Assembly: GCA_947178195.1 (NCBI GenBank)
Contig: CAMWXM010000042.1
Coordinates: forward strand, 1-15,453
Direction: 5' to 3'
DNA length: 15,453 nucleotides
Source of the DNA: an uncultured Ruminococcus sp.
GTDB lineage: Bacteria > Bacillota > Clostridia > Oscillospirales > Ruminococcaceae
The position numbers and the translations under genes are program-made. This document shows positions 1 through 6,150 of this stretch, in pieces. How positions within the stretch are numbered: position 1 is the first letter of the stretch; the number at the start of each line of letters is the position of its first letter. The notes beneath the pieces were generated by a model. It was given only the letters and a program-made list of their open reading frames with translations, made no database searches and was not told the DNA's origin.

Positions 1-21
1 CCATTACTTTGTTTATGGTTA

Positions 22-276
22 TTATTGGCATTTACACGGTTCTTTATTCAGACTCTTTGCGTGCAGGTCAAGAAGCTTTTCCATTTCCTTCTTGCTCAAC
101 TTCAGAGCAAAATATATTCTTCCGAGAATTTCTATGCTCGGATTATTTTTCACGTCATTCTCCACATTGCTCAGATAATACGGCGATATTTCTATCATCT
201 CCGCAAACTCCCGCAGCTTGTAGCCTCTGCTTTGACGCAGATAGGAGATATATTCGCCCAGCGTTATTTCGCACAT
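22..276 (-). CDS. Small XRE-family HTH regulator next to agrB
   Basis: An 84-residue protein that is almost entirely one lambda-repressor-type helix-turn-helix (residues about 5-60, with SPYYLSNVEND as the likely recognition helix), followed by a short basic, Cys-containing tail. It probably binds DNA and may control the agr locus. The reading frame is open to 360, but the upstream 28 codons lie inside agrB. The ATG at 276 follows a purine-rich GGGACGGGG and fits the usual start of such proteins, so I chose it. It overlaps the agrB end by 13 bases, implying translational coupling in one transcript. The codons in the overlap are read in two frames. It ends 21 bases from the window edge, so a following gene (peptide precursor or sensor kinase) would lie outside. 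The family call is firm; the role is inferred from position. Confidence 0.8.
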   Translation of the reverse strand: MCEITLGEYISYLRQSRGYKLREFAEMIEISPYYLSNVENDVKNNPSIEILGRIYFALKLSKKEMEKLLDLHAKSLNKEPCKCQ

Positions 277-860
277 GCGCTTGCCCCGTCCCTGCAATTC
301 TGAATATACCCTGTAAACATTAAAATTGCTTCCATAACAATTCCGATCATTACCGCACAAGCAAAATTATTGAGATTTAATGTCAGAAGAACAGCATAAA
401 TTCCCGTCAAAACCAAAGACAAAATTCTTGCTTTTTTCCCATACACCCTGATTTCATCTTCGTCAAGCCACTTATTCTCACTGTCAATCGGAGCAGAGAA
501 AACAACATATACCACCGATATAATAGATACAATCACGAGGAAAATTATGATGAACGGCATATATTCAGCCAGTTTAATTATGCCCAAAGCCTCAACAAGC
601 ATGAGGACGGAAAGGACAAAGCATTTTTTTCTTGACTTTGCATGGCTACCACCACCGTACTCACGGAGCAATGAAAAGGCTATTGTAAATACAATGCTTT
701 CAAAAAAGCACCTCATCAGCAGACCGATTATCGCTATAACGATTATGAAGATCCCCCGCATTATCATAATCTCAAGACCAATGCGAACAATATCCTCATC
801 ATCGGTAAGGGAATCATTTGCTTTCATAACATCTATGATTTTATCAATTATTTTCTCCAT
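264..860 (-). CDS. agrB: AgrB-family peptide-processing membrane protease
   Basis: A 198-residue multi-pass membrane protein, close to the family's usual length. AgrB cleaves the C-terminal part of an AgrD-type pro-peptide and helps make the cyclic thiolactone signal at the inner membrane. The family signature is present: R66-E-Y-G-G-G-S-H73 and C80, matching the catalytic His and Cys spaced seven residues apart in AgrB. Hydrophobic stretches lie at about 33-48, 54-64, 82-92, 102-121 and 146-185. The ATG at 860 follows a usable GGAAG. A canonical promoter lies just upstream. No AgrD-like peptide was found in the 1 kb upstream, and no AgrC or AgrA is inside the window. The C-terminal end is overlapped by the XRE gene. 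The family assignment is confident; the signal it processes is unknown. Confidence 0.9.
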   Translation of the reverse strand: MEKIIDKIIDVMKANDSLTDDEDIVRIGLEIMIMRGIFIIVIAIIGLLMRCFFESIVFTIAFSLLREYGGGSHAKSRKKCFVLSVLMLVEALGIIKLAEYMPFIIIFLVIVSIISVVYVVFSAPIDSENKWLDEDEIRVYGKKARILSLVLTGIYAVLLTLNLNNFACAVMIGIVMEAILMFTGYIQNCRDGASACAK

Positions 861-895
861 ATCGTCACTTCCAAAATTATTTTTATGTTATTCTC

Positions 896-924
896 ATTAT
901 ACATGTATTAATTCTTTTTTTCAA
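896..924 (-). promoter_or_regulatory. Sigma-A promoter of agrB-xre
   Basis: Read on the minus strand, the -35 box TTGAAA (919-924) is followed by a 17-base spacer and a perfect TATAAT (896-901). It points at agrB, whose ATG is 35 bases downstream of the -10 box. Sequence and spacing match the vegetative consensus nearly perfectly. Confidence 0.8.
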
Positions 925-937
925 TAGATTTGTCCTC

Positions 938-966
938 ATGTACAAATATTTGGTCTGATGTACAAA
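938..966 (-). promoter_or_regulatory. Paired direct repeats upstream of agrB promoter
   Basis: The 9-mer ATGTACAAA occurs at 938-946 and again at 958-966 (TTTGTACAT in the sense of agrB), 20 bp apart, which is about two helical turns. The near one ends 13 bp before the -35 box. A variant, ATTTACAAA, lies at 990-998, another 32 bp upstream. Two 9-bp direct repeats in this position are the architecture of AgrA/LytTR activator sites, although the bases do not closely match a known LytTR consensus. This is a likely activator or repressor site; which protein binds it is inference. Confidence 0.45.
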
Positions 967-1250
967 CCAAGCTTAAAAATTAATACTTGATTTACAAATT
1001 ATCAACATTTCAGATTTGTTTGCTTGTTTTAACAAGTTTATAACCAATTGAGTACAATTCTCTGCTTTTTACATCATAAACTATATAATCTAAAAGCAGT
1101 TAAAGCTCACCGCACACATCATAATACCGTCAATCTTTTTATTCGCAATTCAATTCTAACCTCGGTTCAATAAACTTTAAGACTATCTGCACTCTGCTGA
1201 AACATATCATATATTTCATTTTAGTAGTTAACATAGACTAACCGCCCCAT
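967..1250. other. AT-rich intergenic region without a gene
   Basis: No frame here has a start with a ribosome binding site and a plausible protein. The region is AT-rich with many stops. The one structured element seen is a short palindrome, CTTGTT-TT-AACAAG, at 1023-1036. Nothing resembling an agrD precursor was found on either strand. Confidence 0.6.
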
Positions 1251-1284
1251 AAAAATATACCGCCCACTTCCGCAGACGGTATAT
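1251..1284 (-). terminator. Rho-independent terminator after the nitroreductase
   Basis: ATATACCG (1255-1262) and CGGTATAT (1277-1284) form an 8-bp stem around a 14-base loop. On the minus strand the stem is followed directly by a run of T. It lies about 220 bases past the nitroreductase stop in the right orientation to end the pentapeptide-nitroreductase transcript. Confidence 0.5.
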
Positions 1285-1307
1285 TGCACATCAAATAAAT
1301 ATATAAC

Positions 1308-1345
1308 AATCCGAACACATCTTTATTAACGAACGTGTTCGGATT
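1308..1345 (-). terminator. Perfect 11-bp hairpin in the 3' trailer
   Basis: AATCCGAACAC (1308-1318) is the exact reverse complement of GTGTTCGGATT (1335-1345), with a 16-base loop. On the minus strand it is followed by an AT-rich but not T-only stretch. It sits just upstream of the hairpin at 1255-1284, so the pair may form a tandem terminator or protect the mRNA 3' end. Confidence 0.45.
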
Positions 1346-1505
1346 ATGCAAAATTGGCTCCACAGTTTTTACATTAACATTCCCCTGCAGTATCTTTGCA
1401 GTACTCTTCATACGCACTCCACATTTCAGCATAAGCACCGCCGCAAGCAAGTAGGCAACAGATTTTAGAGGCTGGAATGCCAACTTGGCTAACAAAATTC
1501 TCAAG

Positions 1506-2093
1506 TTACTTTATAAATTTAAAAACTTTATGAATTTCATTTCGAGCTGTTTTTGGTGGCATATATTCCGCATAGCCTAAACATATTGCAGAAACTACAG
1601 GGAATTCAGAATACTTTTTTACAAACTGATAAGCATATAATATATCGCCACACCATAAACTTGCAATACCCAGTGTTTGTGCCCTCAGCAACATATTTTG
1701 TACCGATGCTCCTACGGACATAAGCTCAAGTGCTTCGACATCCTTTGCCGACATATTCCAGTCAATGCCATCGTCGTGAATAACGACTGTATTGTTTTTA
1801 TAGCAAACCAACACCAATGCACTGCATTGCTCAATAGGCTCCAAAGTATCCAATGCTCCAATAATATCCTGCCTGTCGGGCTTTTGAGAATACAATCTCG
1901 TTATTTCGGCGTGCATTTGTTCTGCAAATCTTTTCTTTTCCTCGCGATTGGATATAACTACATATGTCCACGGCTGTCTGTTCTTAGGGGACGGCGCACA
2001 AAGCCCCGCTTCAAAAACAGACATAAGTACTTCATCAGAAATCTCTTGATTCACAAAACTCCTTACGCTCCTCCTTGCAGCAATTGCATCCAT
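1506..2093 (-). CDS. Nitroreductase-family FMN oxidoreductase
   Basis: A 195-residue protein of the NAD(P)H-dependent nitroreductase family: soluble, FMN-binding, usually dimeric enzymes that reduce nitro groups, quinones or flavins. Visible signatures are RRSVRSF at 7-13 and SPKNRQPW at 35-42 (phosphate and flavin contacts). SVGASVQNMLL at 126-136 and LGIASLWCGD at 141-150 form the core helix and strand, with LGYAEYMPP near the C-terminus. Length and domain order are normal. The start is decided by a strong AGGAGG eight bases upstream, which overlaps the stop codon of the pentapeptide gene, so the two genes are translationally coupled. The natural substrate cannot be told from sequence. Two hairpins follow the gene and probably end the transcript. 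Confidence 0.9.
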   Translation of the reverse strand: MDAIAARRSVRSFVNQEISDEVLMSVFEAGLCAPSPKNRQPWTYVVISNREEKKRFAEQMHAEITRLYSQKPDRQDIIGALDTLEPIEQCSALVLVCYKNNTVVIHDDGIDWNMSAKDVEALELMSVGASVQNMLLRAQTLGIASLWCGDILYAYQFVKKYSEFPVVSAICLGYAEYMPPKTARNEIHKVFKFIK

Positions 2094-2103
2094 AACGCTC
2101 CTC

Positions 2104-3690
2104 CTAACTAAACTTACAATTTATTAAAACAACACCTGGTGAAAAATCCCTTTTCTGTACTGCACTTCCAGTAAAATCCACAGAATTTAAATATATATTT
2201 TCAAATAAAGCTGGCTTCAATTCTTTTACATCACAAAATTTAATATTACTCATTCTACCACCGCTGAATCTGCAGTTCACTATTGAATTAGAAAAGTCGC
2301 AATTTTCAAATATACAATTCTCAAATTTCACATTTACAAAAATACAATCGCACATAACCGATTTTATGAAATCAGAATTATTAATCTTTGCAGAATTCCA
2401 AATAGTTGAAGTCAGCACAGTCAAGTTAAATCTTGAGCTTTCAATCTTGGACTTTGTAAAGTTGCAACTTAAAACATTTGCCGAGGTAAAATCGCTCTTG
2501 TATAATTTTGCATTGCTAAAATCCACCTCTCTAAACGTTGCGGATTTAAATGAAATACAATAACGATAATTCATTATATCTTCCTCGACATTGCAAATCA
2601 TGTTTTTAAACGATGTATTATTACATATTGTATCCTGAAAGTTGCAATTTTTAATTATACTATTAGAAAGATTTGTATCTGATAAATTGGCGTATGTAAA
2701 ATCGCTGCAAACGATCTTGCAGTCTGACATCACCGTCTGCCGAAAATTCGCATTTACAAAACGTGAATATTTTATGCTGGCTTTGGTCATTACCGTACCG
2801 CTAAAATTGGAGCTTTCGGAATTAACCAATGTCAGATTGCTATTAAACATCTGAGCCTCAGAAAGACTAGAATTACTAATATCCACATATTTAAATGTTG
2901 AATAAAACAATTTCGCTTTATCAAAATTAGTTTCACGCATAGAAAACGGCTTCGAACCTTCTTTGACTGGCAAAGATTTACTTTGAATTTGAAACGGAAA
3001 TCTACTTTGAACATCTACTTCGCTTGGCACCAATAATGACATTCTGCTGACATCAGCGTTTGCAAAAGTTGCCTCCTCCAAACAAGTGGCTTGTCTGCCT
3101 TCATATATGTCCCATGTGAGTTTACCGTCATCCTTACATGTTATTTTTATATCGTCTTTATGAATATTATCTGGAATATTTATTCCATCATCAACAAAAT
3201 GCATACCCGGCATTCTCGCTCCAGAAAAATCTGCTCCCCTGCAATTTGTTCCCATCATTCTTACACCCTTTAAATTGCAATTTGAGAAATTGGAATAGCT
3301 TAAATCAGCTCCTGAAAGGCTCATATTTGTCAAATCCATCCCATCAAATTTTTCGTTTGACATAAGAAGAAGTAGCAATCGCTTTTTTATTGTGCATTTT
3401 AAAAGTGTACCGTCAGCTTCAGATTCCTTTGATAATTCTTCGCTCATGAACATCTTAGTATCTCTATACAAAATAAGATCATTGTATACAGTAGTAAAAC
3501 CTACACTAGCAGGTCTTGGTAAATTTTTTGAATCCGATACGCCATTTTTAATTAAATTGATTTCATCTGAAACTTTATCGGATATTGTTTTATTAATATC
3601 TTGACTTTTTTCCGTGCTTGTATCGTAAAGCAGTTTGTCAGCGTGATGGTTTAGACCGTCAACTGCGTGAAAAGACTTCCGAATGTTCAA
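2104..3690 (-). CDS. Pentapeptide-repeat protein, N-terminus uncertain
   Basis: A protein of up to 528 residues dominated by pentapeptide repeats: blocks at about 113-165, 249-360 and 378-525 with the A(D/N)LXX pattern, for example GADLSYSNF, TYANLSDTNL and NSDFIKS. Such repeats fold into a right-handed quadrilateral beta-helix; functions range from gyrase protection (Qnr-like) to structural or effector roles, and none is specific here. The only long start is a TTG at 3690 without a ribosome binding site. The first 24 codons or so are antisense to the relaxase fragment on the other strand. The original 5' end was therefore probably lost or replaced at a recombination joint near 3600; in-frame ATGs at residues 80 and 82 are alternatives. 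The stop overlaps the nitroreductase ribosome binding site, suggesting an operon. Whether it is still expressed is open. Confidence 0.6.
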   Translation of the reverse strand: MNIRKSFHAVDGLNHHADKLLYDTSTEKSQDINKTISDKVSDEINLIKNGVSDSKNLPRPASVGFTTVYNDLILYRDTKMFMSEELSKESEADGTLLKCTIKKRLLLLLMSNEKFDGMDLTNMSLSGADLSYSNFSNCNLKGVRMMGTNCRGADFSGARMPGMHFVDDGINIPDNIHKDDIKITCKDDGKLTWDIYEGRQATCLEEATFANADVSRMSLLVPSEVDVQSRFPFQIQSKSLPVKEGSKPFSMRETNFDKAKLFYSTFKYVDISNSSLSEAQMFNSNLTLVNSESSNFSGTVMTKASIKYSRFVNANFRQTVMSDCKIVCSDFTYANLSDTNLSNSIIKNCNFQDTICNNTSFKNMICNVEEDIMNYRYCISFKSATFREVDFSNAKLYKSDFTSANVLSCNFTKSKIESSRFNLTVLTSTIWNSAKINNSDFIKSVMCDCIFVNVKFENCIFENCDFSNSIVNCRFSGGRMSNIKFCDVKELKPALFENIYLNSVDFTGSAVQKRDFSPGVVLINCKFS

Positions 3691-4109
3691 ACTTAAAGCA
3701 AGTTAATAAAAATTACAAAAAGGAATTATCCGAAATAAAACAAGATATGCAGCGTAAATATGATGATTTGAAAGCAACCACGGACGTGGAAATTAACAGC
3801 TTGAAAAAGGATAAACGTATGCTATGCCGATATATTGCGGACGTGTCGCAGGCGGTTTCGGTATTGGGGCGAGATACTCACGACAATGAGCAATTCTATG
3901 CTGATCTTACAGTCGAGCAGCGCAGCCTTGTGCTGGGTATAGTTGATTTTTGCGAGAATGTTGAAAAAGAATACGATTTTTCCGACCTTGCGGAGGAAAT
4001 CAACAAGAGCGGCGGTATCAGCGAAAAAATTTTTAATGAATACAAGATTTGGTGCGATTATTTTGCACAAAATAAACCACAAAAACACATAAATTATTAC
4101 GAAAGATAA
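3597..4109 (+). pseudogene. 5'-truncated relaxase (mobilization) gene, C-terminal part
   Basis: An open frame without a real start: it begins after a TAA at 3594 and the first usable codon is TTG at 3618. It encodes about 163 residues that are mostly charged coiled coil (REKTSECSNLKQ through INSLKKDKRM), then a compact C-terminal part. This is the composition of the C-terminal tail of clostridial MobV/Pre relaxases. The catalytic N-terminal domain is missing. Downstream, an excisionase and integrase follow in the order seen in integrative mobilizable elements, and the stop overlaps the excisionase ribosome binding site (AAGGAG, 4108-4113). The break coincides with the opposite-strand pentapeptide gene. 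The relaxase identity is inferred from context and composition, not from a catalytic motif; truncation is well supported. Confidence 0.55.
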
Positions 4110-4123
4110 GGAGAATAAACATT

Positions 4124-4414
4124 ATGACACGAAATGAAAAACAAGAAATAATAACTCAAATTGCGACTCTTTTGGCGCAGCTTATCGAAACCGAAGAAAC
4201 GACCGTAAAAGCAGTTGAGAATGCTCCCGAAAAGCCTCTTGAAATGCTGACAATCAAAGAATGTGCAGTAGCTGTTAAGGGACTGTCGGAGCATACGGTC
4301 AGACAGCTTGTAGCGCAAAAGAAAATCCCATACATACGGACAGGACAGGGCAAAAACGGTAAAATACTCATTGCGAAATCTGCTCTTTTGGCATACTTCG
4401 GGGGAACGGCATAG
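4124..4414 (+). CDS. Excisionase-like HTH protein
   Basis: A 96-residue protein with a variable N-terminal helical part (residues 1-38) and a MerR/excisionase-type winged helix (about 41-95: MLTIKECAVAVKGLSEHTVRQ, then QKKIPYIRTG and the K-ILI-K-S-LL end typical of this family). Small proteins of this class bend attachment-site DNA and bias the integrase toward excision, or regulate integrase transcription. The ATG at 124 bases past position 4000 is preceded by AAGGAG overlapping the stop of the relaxase fragment, so it was cotranscribed with the relaxase. The integrase begins 250 bases downstream behind its own promoter. Function is inferred from fold and neighbourhood. Confidence 0.75.
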   Translation: MTRNEKQEIITQIATLLAQLIETEETTVKAVENAPEKPLEMLTIKECAVAVKGLSEHTVRQLVAQKKIPYIRTGQGKNGKILIAKSALLAYFGGTA

Positions 4415-4434
4415 TGGGCAGAAAAGCAGTATTG

Positions 4435-4501
4435 CCGCTTAACACACATTACACGACCGTTACACGCTTGATTACACGCCTCAAATCCCATAGTTAAGCG
4501 G
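4435..4501. repeat. TTACACG triplet repeats inside a 9-bp inverted repeat
   Basis: TTACACG occurs at 4449-4455, 4460-4466 and 4472-4478 (11 and 12 bp steps), with a variant TTACACA at 4503-4509. The first three are framed by CCGCTTAAC (4435-4443) and its exact reverse complement GTTAAGCGG (4493-4501). The position between excisionase and integrase suggests binding sites for the excisionase or a regulator, or iterons; which one is not shown. Confidence 0.55.
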
Positions 4502-4557
4502 TTTACACACATACACACTTTTTATTTATTATTTTGCGTTTACTTTTAACATATTTT

Positions 4558-4589
4558 TTGACAATATTCTGACTTAGGTATTGACTTTC
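4558..4589 (+). repeat. YTGAC box array over the integrase promoter
   Basis: TTGACAATA (4558), CTGACTTAG (4569) and TTGACTTTC (4581) follow each other with 11- and 12-bp steps. The last one contains the -35 box of the integrase promoter. The same box, in the same phase, occurs beside the attachment site and at 11416-11489, so integrase binding here could repress its own gene. Confidence 0.5.
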
Positions 4590-4609
4590 GGGTGGTAAAG
4601 TGGTACTAT
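4581..4609 (+). promoter_or_regulatory. Promoter of the first integrase
   Basis: TTGACT (4581-4586), a 17-base spacer and TACTAT (4604-4609), close to the sigma-A consensus. The integrase ATG is 54 bases beyond the -10 box. The gene can therefore be expressed independently of the upstream excisionase. Confidence 0.65.
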
Positions 4610-4663
4610 AGTTATACAGGAGTATGTCATAAAATTTATAAATATCAAAGGAGAGATATTTTT

Positions 4664-5878
4664 ATGGCAACTATAAGGAAACGTGGGAACTCCTATCAGA
4701 TAAGAGTTTCCTGCGGATATGATACAAAAGGTAATCAGGTGGAGCAGTCTATGACTTGGAAGCCCGAAAAGAAAATGACAGAAAAGCAAATTGAAAAGGA
4801 ACTCAACCGTATTGCGGTAAAGTTTGAGAATGATTGCATGAACGGATATCTCACTGCAACGATAAAGTTTCAGGATTTTGCCAAGCAATGGTTTAAGGAA
4901 TACGCCGAAATCAAGCTGAAAACACAGACCCTGCGCTGCTATCACAATATGGAAAAACGTGTTTACAATGCGATAGGTCATATGCGGCTTGACAAGATCA
5001 CTGTAAGGACTATCCAAAAATTTGTCAGAGAGCTGACTGAGGAGAAAAAGTACAACTCCAAAGGAGAGGTGATAGGCAAGCTTGCTCCGAAAACTATCAA
5101 GCACCACATCGCATTTATTTCAACAATTTTCGATTATGCGGTCAGAATGCAAATGCTGCAAAGCAATCCCTGCAAAAATGTAACGCTGCCGCCAATCGTT
5201 ACAAAAGAACGTGAGGTCTATACATTAGAAGAAGTACAGCAAATGCTGGACCTCTTTGAACATGAGAGTGAGGCTAATTTTAAGTATGTGATCTTCTTTA
5301 CTCTTGCAGCATTTACGGGACTGCGCCGAGGTGAATTGCTGGGTCTGGAGTGGAAAGACTTTGACTTTGAAAATTGTCTAATGACAGTTGTCAGAACTTC
5401 CGAGTGGACAAAGGAAAAGGGAATTTACACCGACACGCCCAAAACAAAAAGCAGCAACCGTATGCTTAAAATTCCTGCTGAGCTTGCGGCGCAGCTTCTG
5501 CGGTTTAAGGAATGGCAGGATAACTACAAAACCGGTATCGGCTCTAAATGGGTCGAAACCGACAGGCTGTTCACCAAATGGAACGGTGAGCCTATGGGAA
5601 TGCGTTCTCCCTACAAGTTTTTTGAAAAGTTCTGCAAGCGTACAGGTATGCGTTTTGTGTCGATACATTCATTCCGTCACTTCAACGCTACAGCTATGAT
5701 ATTAAACGGCGTTGACGTGAAAACCGTGCAGACCTGCTTAGGGCATAACGATGCTACAACAACTTTGAGCATATATGCTCATTCGTTTCAAGAAGCACGG
5801 GTCAGGGCAATGGAAAGTGTTGCGGACTGCATTTACAGCAGGCGAAAGGACAAGAACCCAGAACAATTATCGGACTGA
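4664..5878 (+). CDS. int: Tyrosine recombinase (integrase) of a mobile element
   Basis: A 404-residue phage/ICE-type integrase that would cut and rejoin DNA at the attachment site just downstream. An N-terminal arm-binding domain (about 1-62, beginning ATIRKRGNSYQIRV) is followed by a core-binding SAM-like domain (67-160) and the catalytic domain (185-385). The catalytic set is complete: R221 in TGLRRGE, K262 in TPKTKSS, H335 and R338 in IHSFRH, H361 in LGHND, and the nucleophile Y371 in YAH. The frame is open from 4592, but AAAGGAGA at 4647-4654 sits nine bases before the ATG at 4664, which I take as the start. It is transcribed from its own promoter and lies directly against a tRNA-Trp-derived attachment site, the usual place for an element's integrase. 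It appears intact and active. Confidence 0.93.
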   Translation: MATIRKRGNSYQIRVSCGYDTKGNQVEQSMTWKPEKKMTEKQIEKELNRIAVKFENDCMNGYLTATIKFQDFAKQWFKEYAEIKLKTQTLRCYHNMEKRVYNAIGHMRLDKITVRTIQKFVRELTEEKKYNSKGEVIGKLAPKTIKHHIAFISTIFDYAVRMQMLQSNPCKNVTLPPIVTKEREVYTLEEVQQMLDLFEHESEANFKYVIFFTLAAFTGLRRGELLGLEWKDFDFENCLMTVVRTSEWTKEKGIYTDTPKTKSSNRMLKIPAELAAQLLRFKEWQDNYKTGIGSKWVETDRLFTKWNGEPMGMRSPYKFFEKFCKRTGMRFVSIHSFRHFNATAMILNGVDVKTVQTCLGHNDATTTLSIYAHSFQEARVRAMESVADCIYSRRKDKNPEQLSD

Positions 5879-5896
5879 AAGGCGTTTTTTCAAAAT

Positions 5897-5917
5897 AACG
5901 GACAAACAACGGTCAAA
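5897..5917 (-). repeat. Paired arm-type boxes, integrase side of the attachment site
   Basis: AACGGACAAA (5897-5906) and AACGGTCAAA (5908-5917) are two near-identical decamers with an 11-bp step. On the minus strand they read TTTGTCCGTT and TTTGACCGTT, so they carry the TTGAC core in inverted orientation to the pair at 6091-6110. This is the layout expected of integrase arm sites around a core. Confidence 0.5.
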
Positions 5918-5942
5918 ACGCATTTCCCTTGAAAAGTAAACG

Positions 5943-5974
5943 TCCGCAAACGGCGTAATCAAGCCATTTGCGGA
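5943..5974. terminator. Strong hairpin between integrase and attachment core
   Basis: TCCGCAAACGGC (5943-5954) and GCCATTTGCGGA (5963-5974) pair over 12 positions with one mismatch around an 8-base loop. No clean T run follows on the plus strand. On the minus strand it begins 10 bases after the tRNA CCA end and is followed by CGTTTACTTTTC, so it could serve as a tRNA terminator, a weak bidirectional terminator or a recombination-related structure. Confidence 0.5.
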
Positions 5975-5984
5975 ACAAGTAGTG

Positions 5985-6058
5985 TGGCAGGGGCAGAAGG
6001 ATTCGAACCCTCGGCACGCGGTTTTGGAGGCACATACTCTACTGCCAAAATTGCCCTT
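5985..6058 (-). pseudogene. tRNA-Trp-derived attachment site (3' half intact, 5' half decayed)
   Basis: On the minus strand the 3' half is a good tRNA-Trp: anticodon loop CTCCAAA, variable region, T-arm GAGGG-TTCGAAT-CCTTC, acceptor strand TGCCCCT, then GCCA. The T-stem pairs well. Exactly one tRNA length (74 nt) upstream stands AAGGGCA, which pairs with the acceptor strand except at one position. The anticodon stem cannot form, because TGTGC faces ACCGC, and the D-arm is poor. It is therefore not a working tRNA but a recombined copy: the 3' half is the element-borne or displaced core of integration into tRNA-Trp, with the crossover near the anticodon loop. The integrase gene next door and the flanking box pairs support this. 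Confidence 0.7.
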
Positions 6059-6090
6059 TGTTACGCCATTTATAAATCACTTTTTCGTTC

Positions 6091-6110
6091 TTGACGACAT
6101 TTTGACGACA
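6091..6110 (+). repeat. Tandem TTGACGACA arm-type boxes
   Basis: TTGACGACA is repeated exactly at 6091-6099 and 6102-6110, an 11-bp step. It lies 33 bp beyond the tRNA-like core, opposite and inverted to the pair at 5897-5917. This is probably an integrase or excisionase arm site. Confidence 0.55.
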
Positions 6111-6134
6111 AAATAAATAATATTTGAAAAAAGC

Positions 6135-6150
6135 CTATATTACTATGCGC
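6135..6150. repeat. Left copy of the direct repeat flanking the restriction cassette
   Basis: TATTACTATGCGC (6138-6150) is identical to 11498-11510; extended by three bases the match is 15 of 16. It covers the stop codon of the 401-residue gene, just as the right copy covers the stop of the XRE gene. Both copies lie shortly after a TTGAC box array. Confidence 0.65.

Noticed and set aside
1..21. Possible start (ATG at 4 on the minus strand) of an agrD-like gene at the window edge
   Set aside because: Only one codon is inside and the bases before it are not a convincing ribosome binding site.
9..927. Plus-strand open frames opposite agrB and the XRE gene
   Set aside because: They are antisense to well-supported genes, lack ribosome binding sites and encode low-complexity sequence.
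1238..1504. Minus-strand frame of 88 codons directly after the nitroreductase, with a TTG start
   Set aside because: No ribosome binding site, no recognisable protein, and it runs through two hairpins that look like terminators.
5985..6058. Functional tRNA-Trp gene
   Set aside because: The anticodon stem does not pair and the D-arm is weak; only the 3' half is a good tRNA sequence, so it is listed as a recombined remnant.
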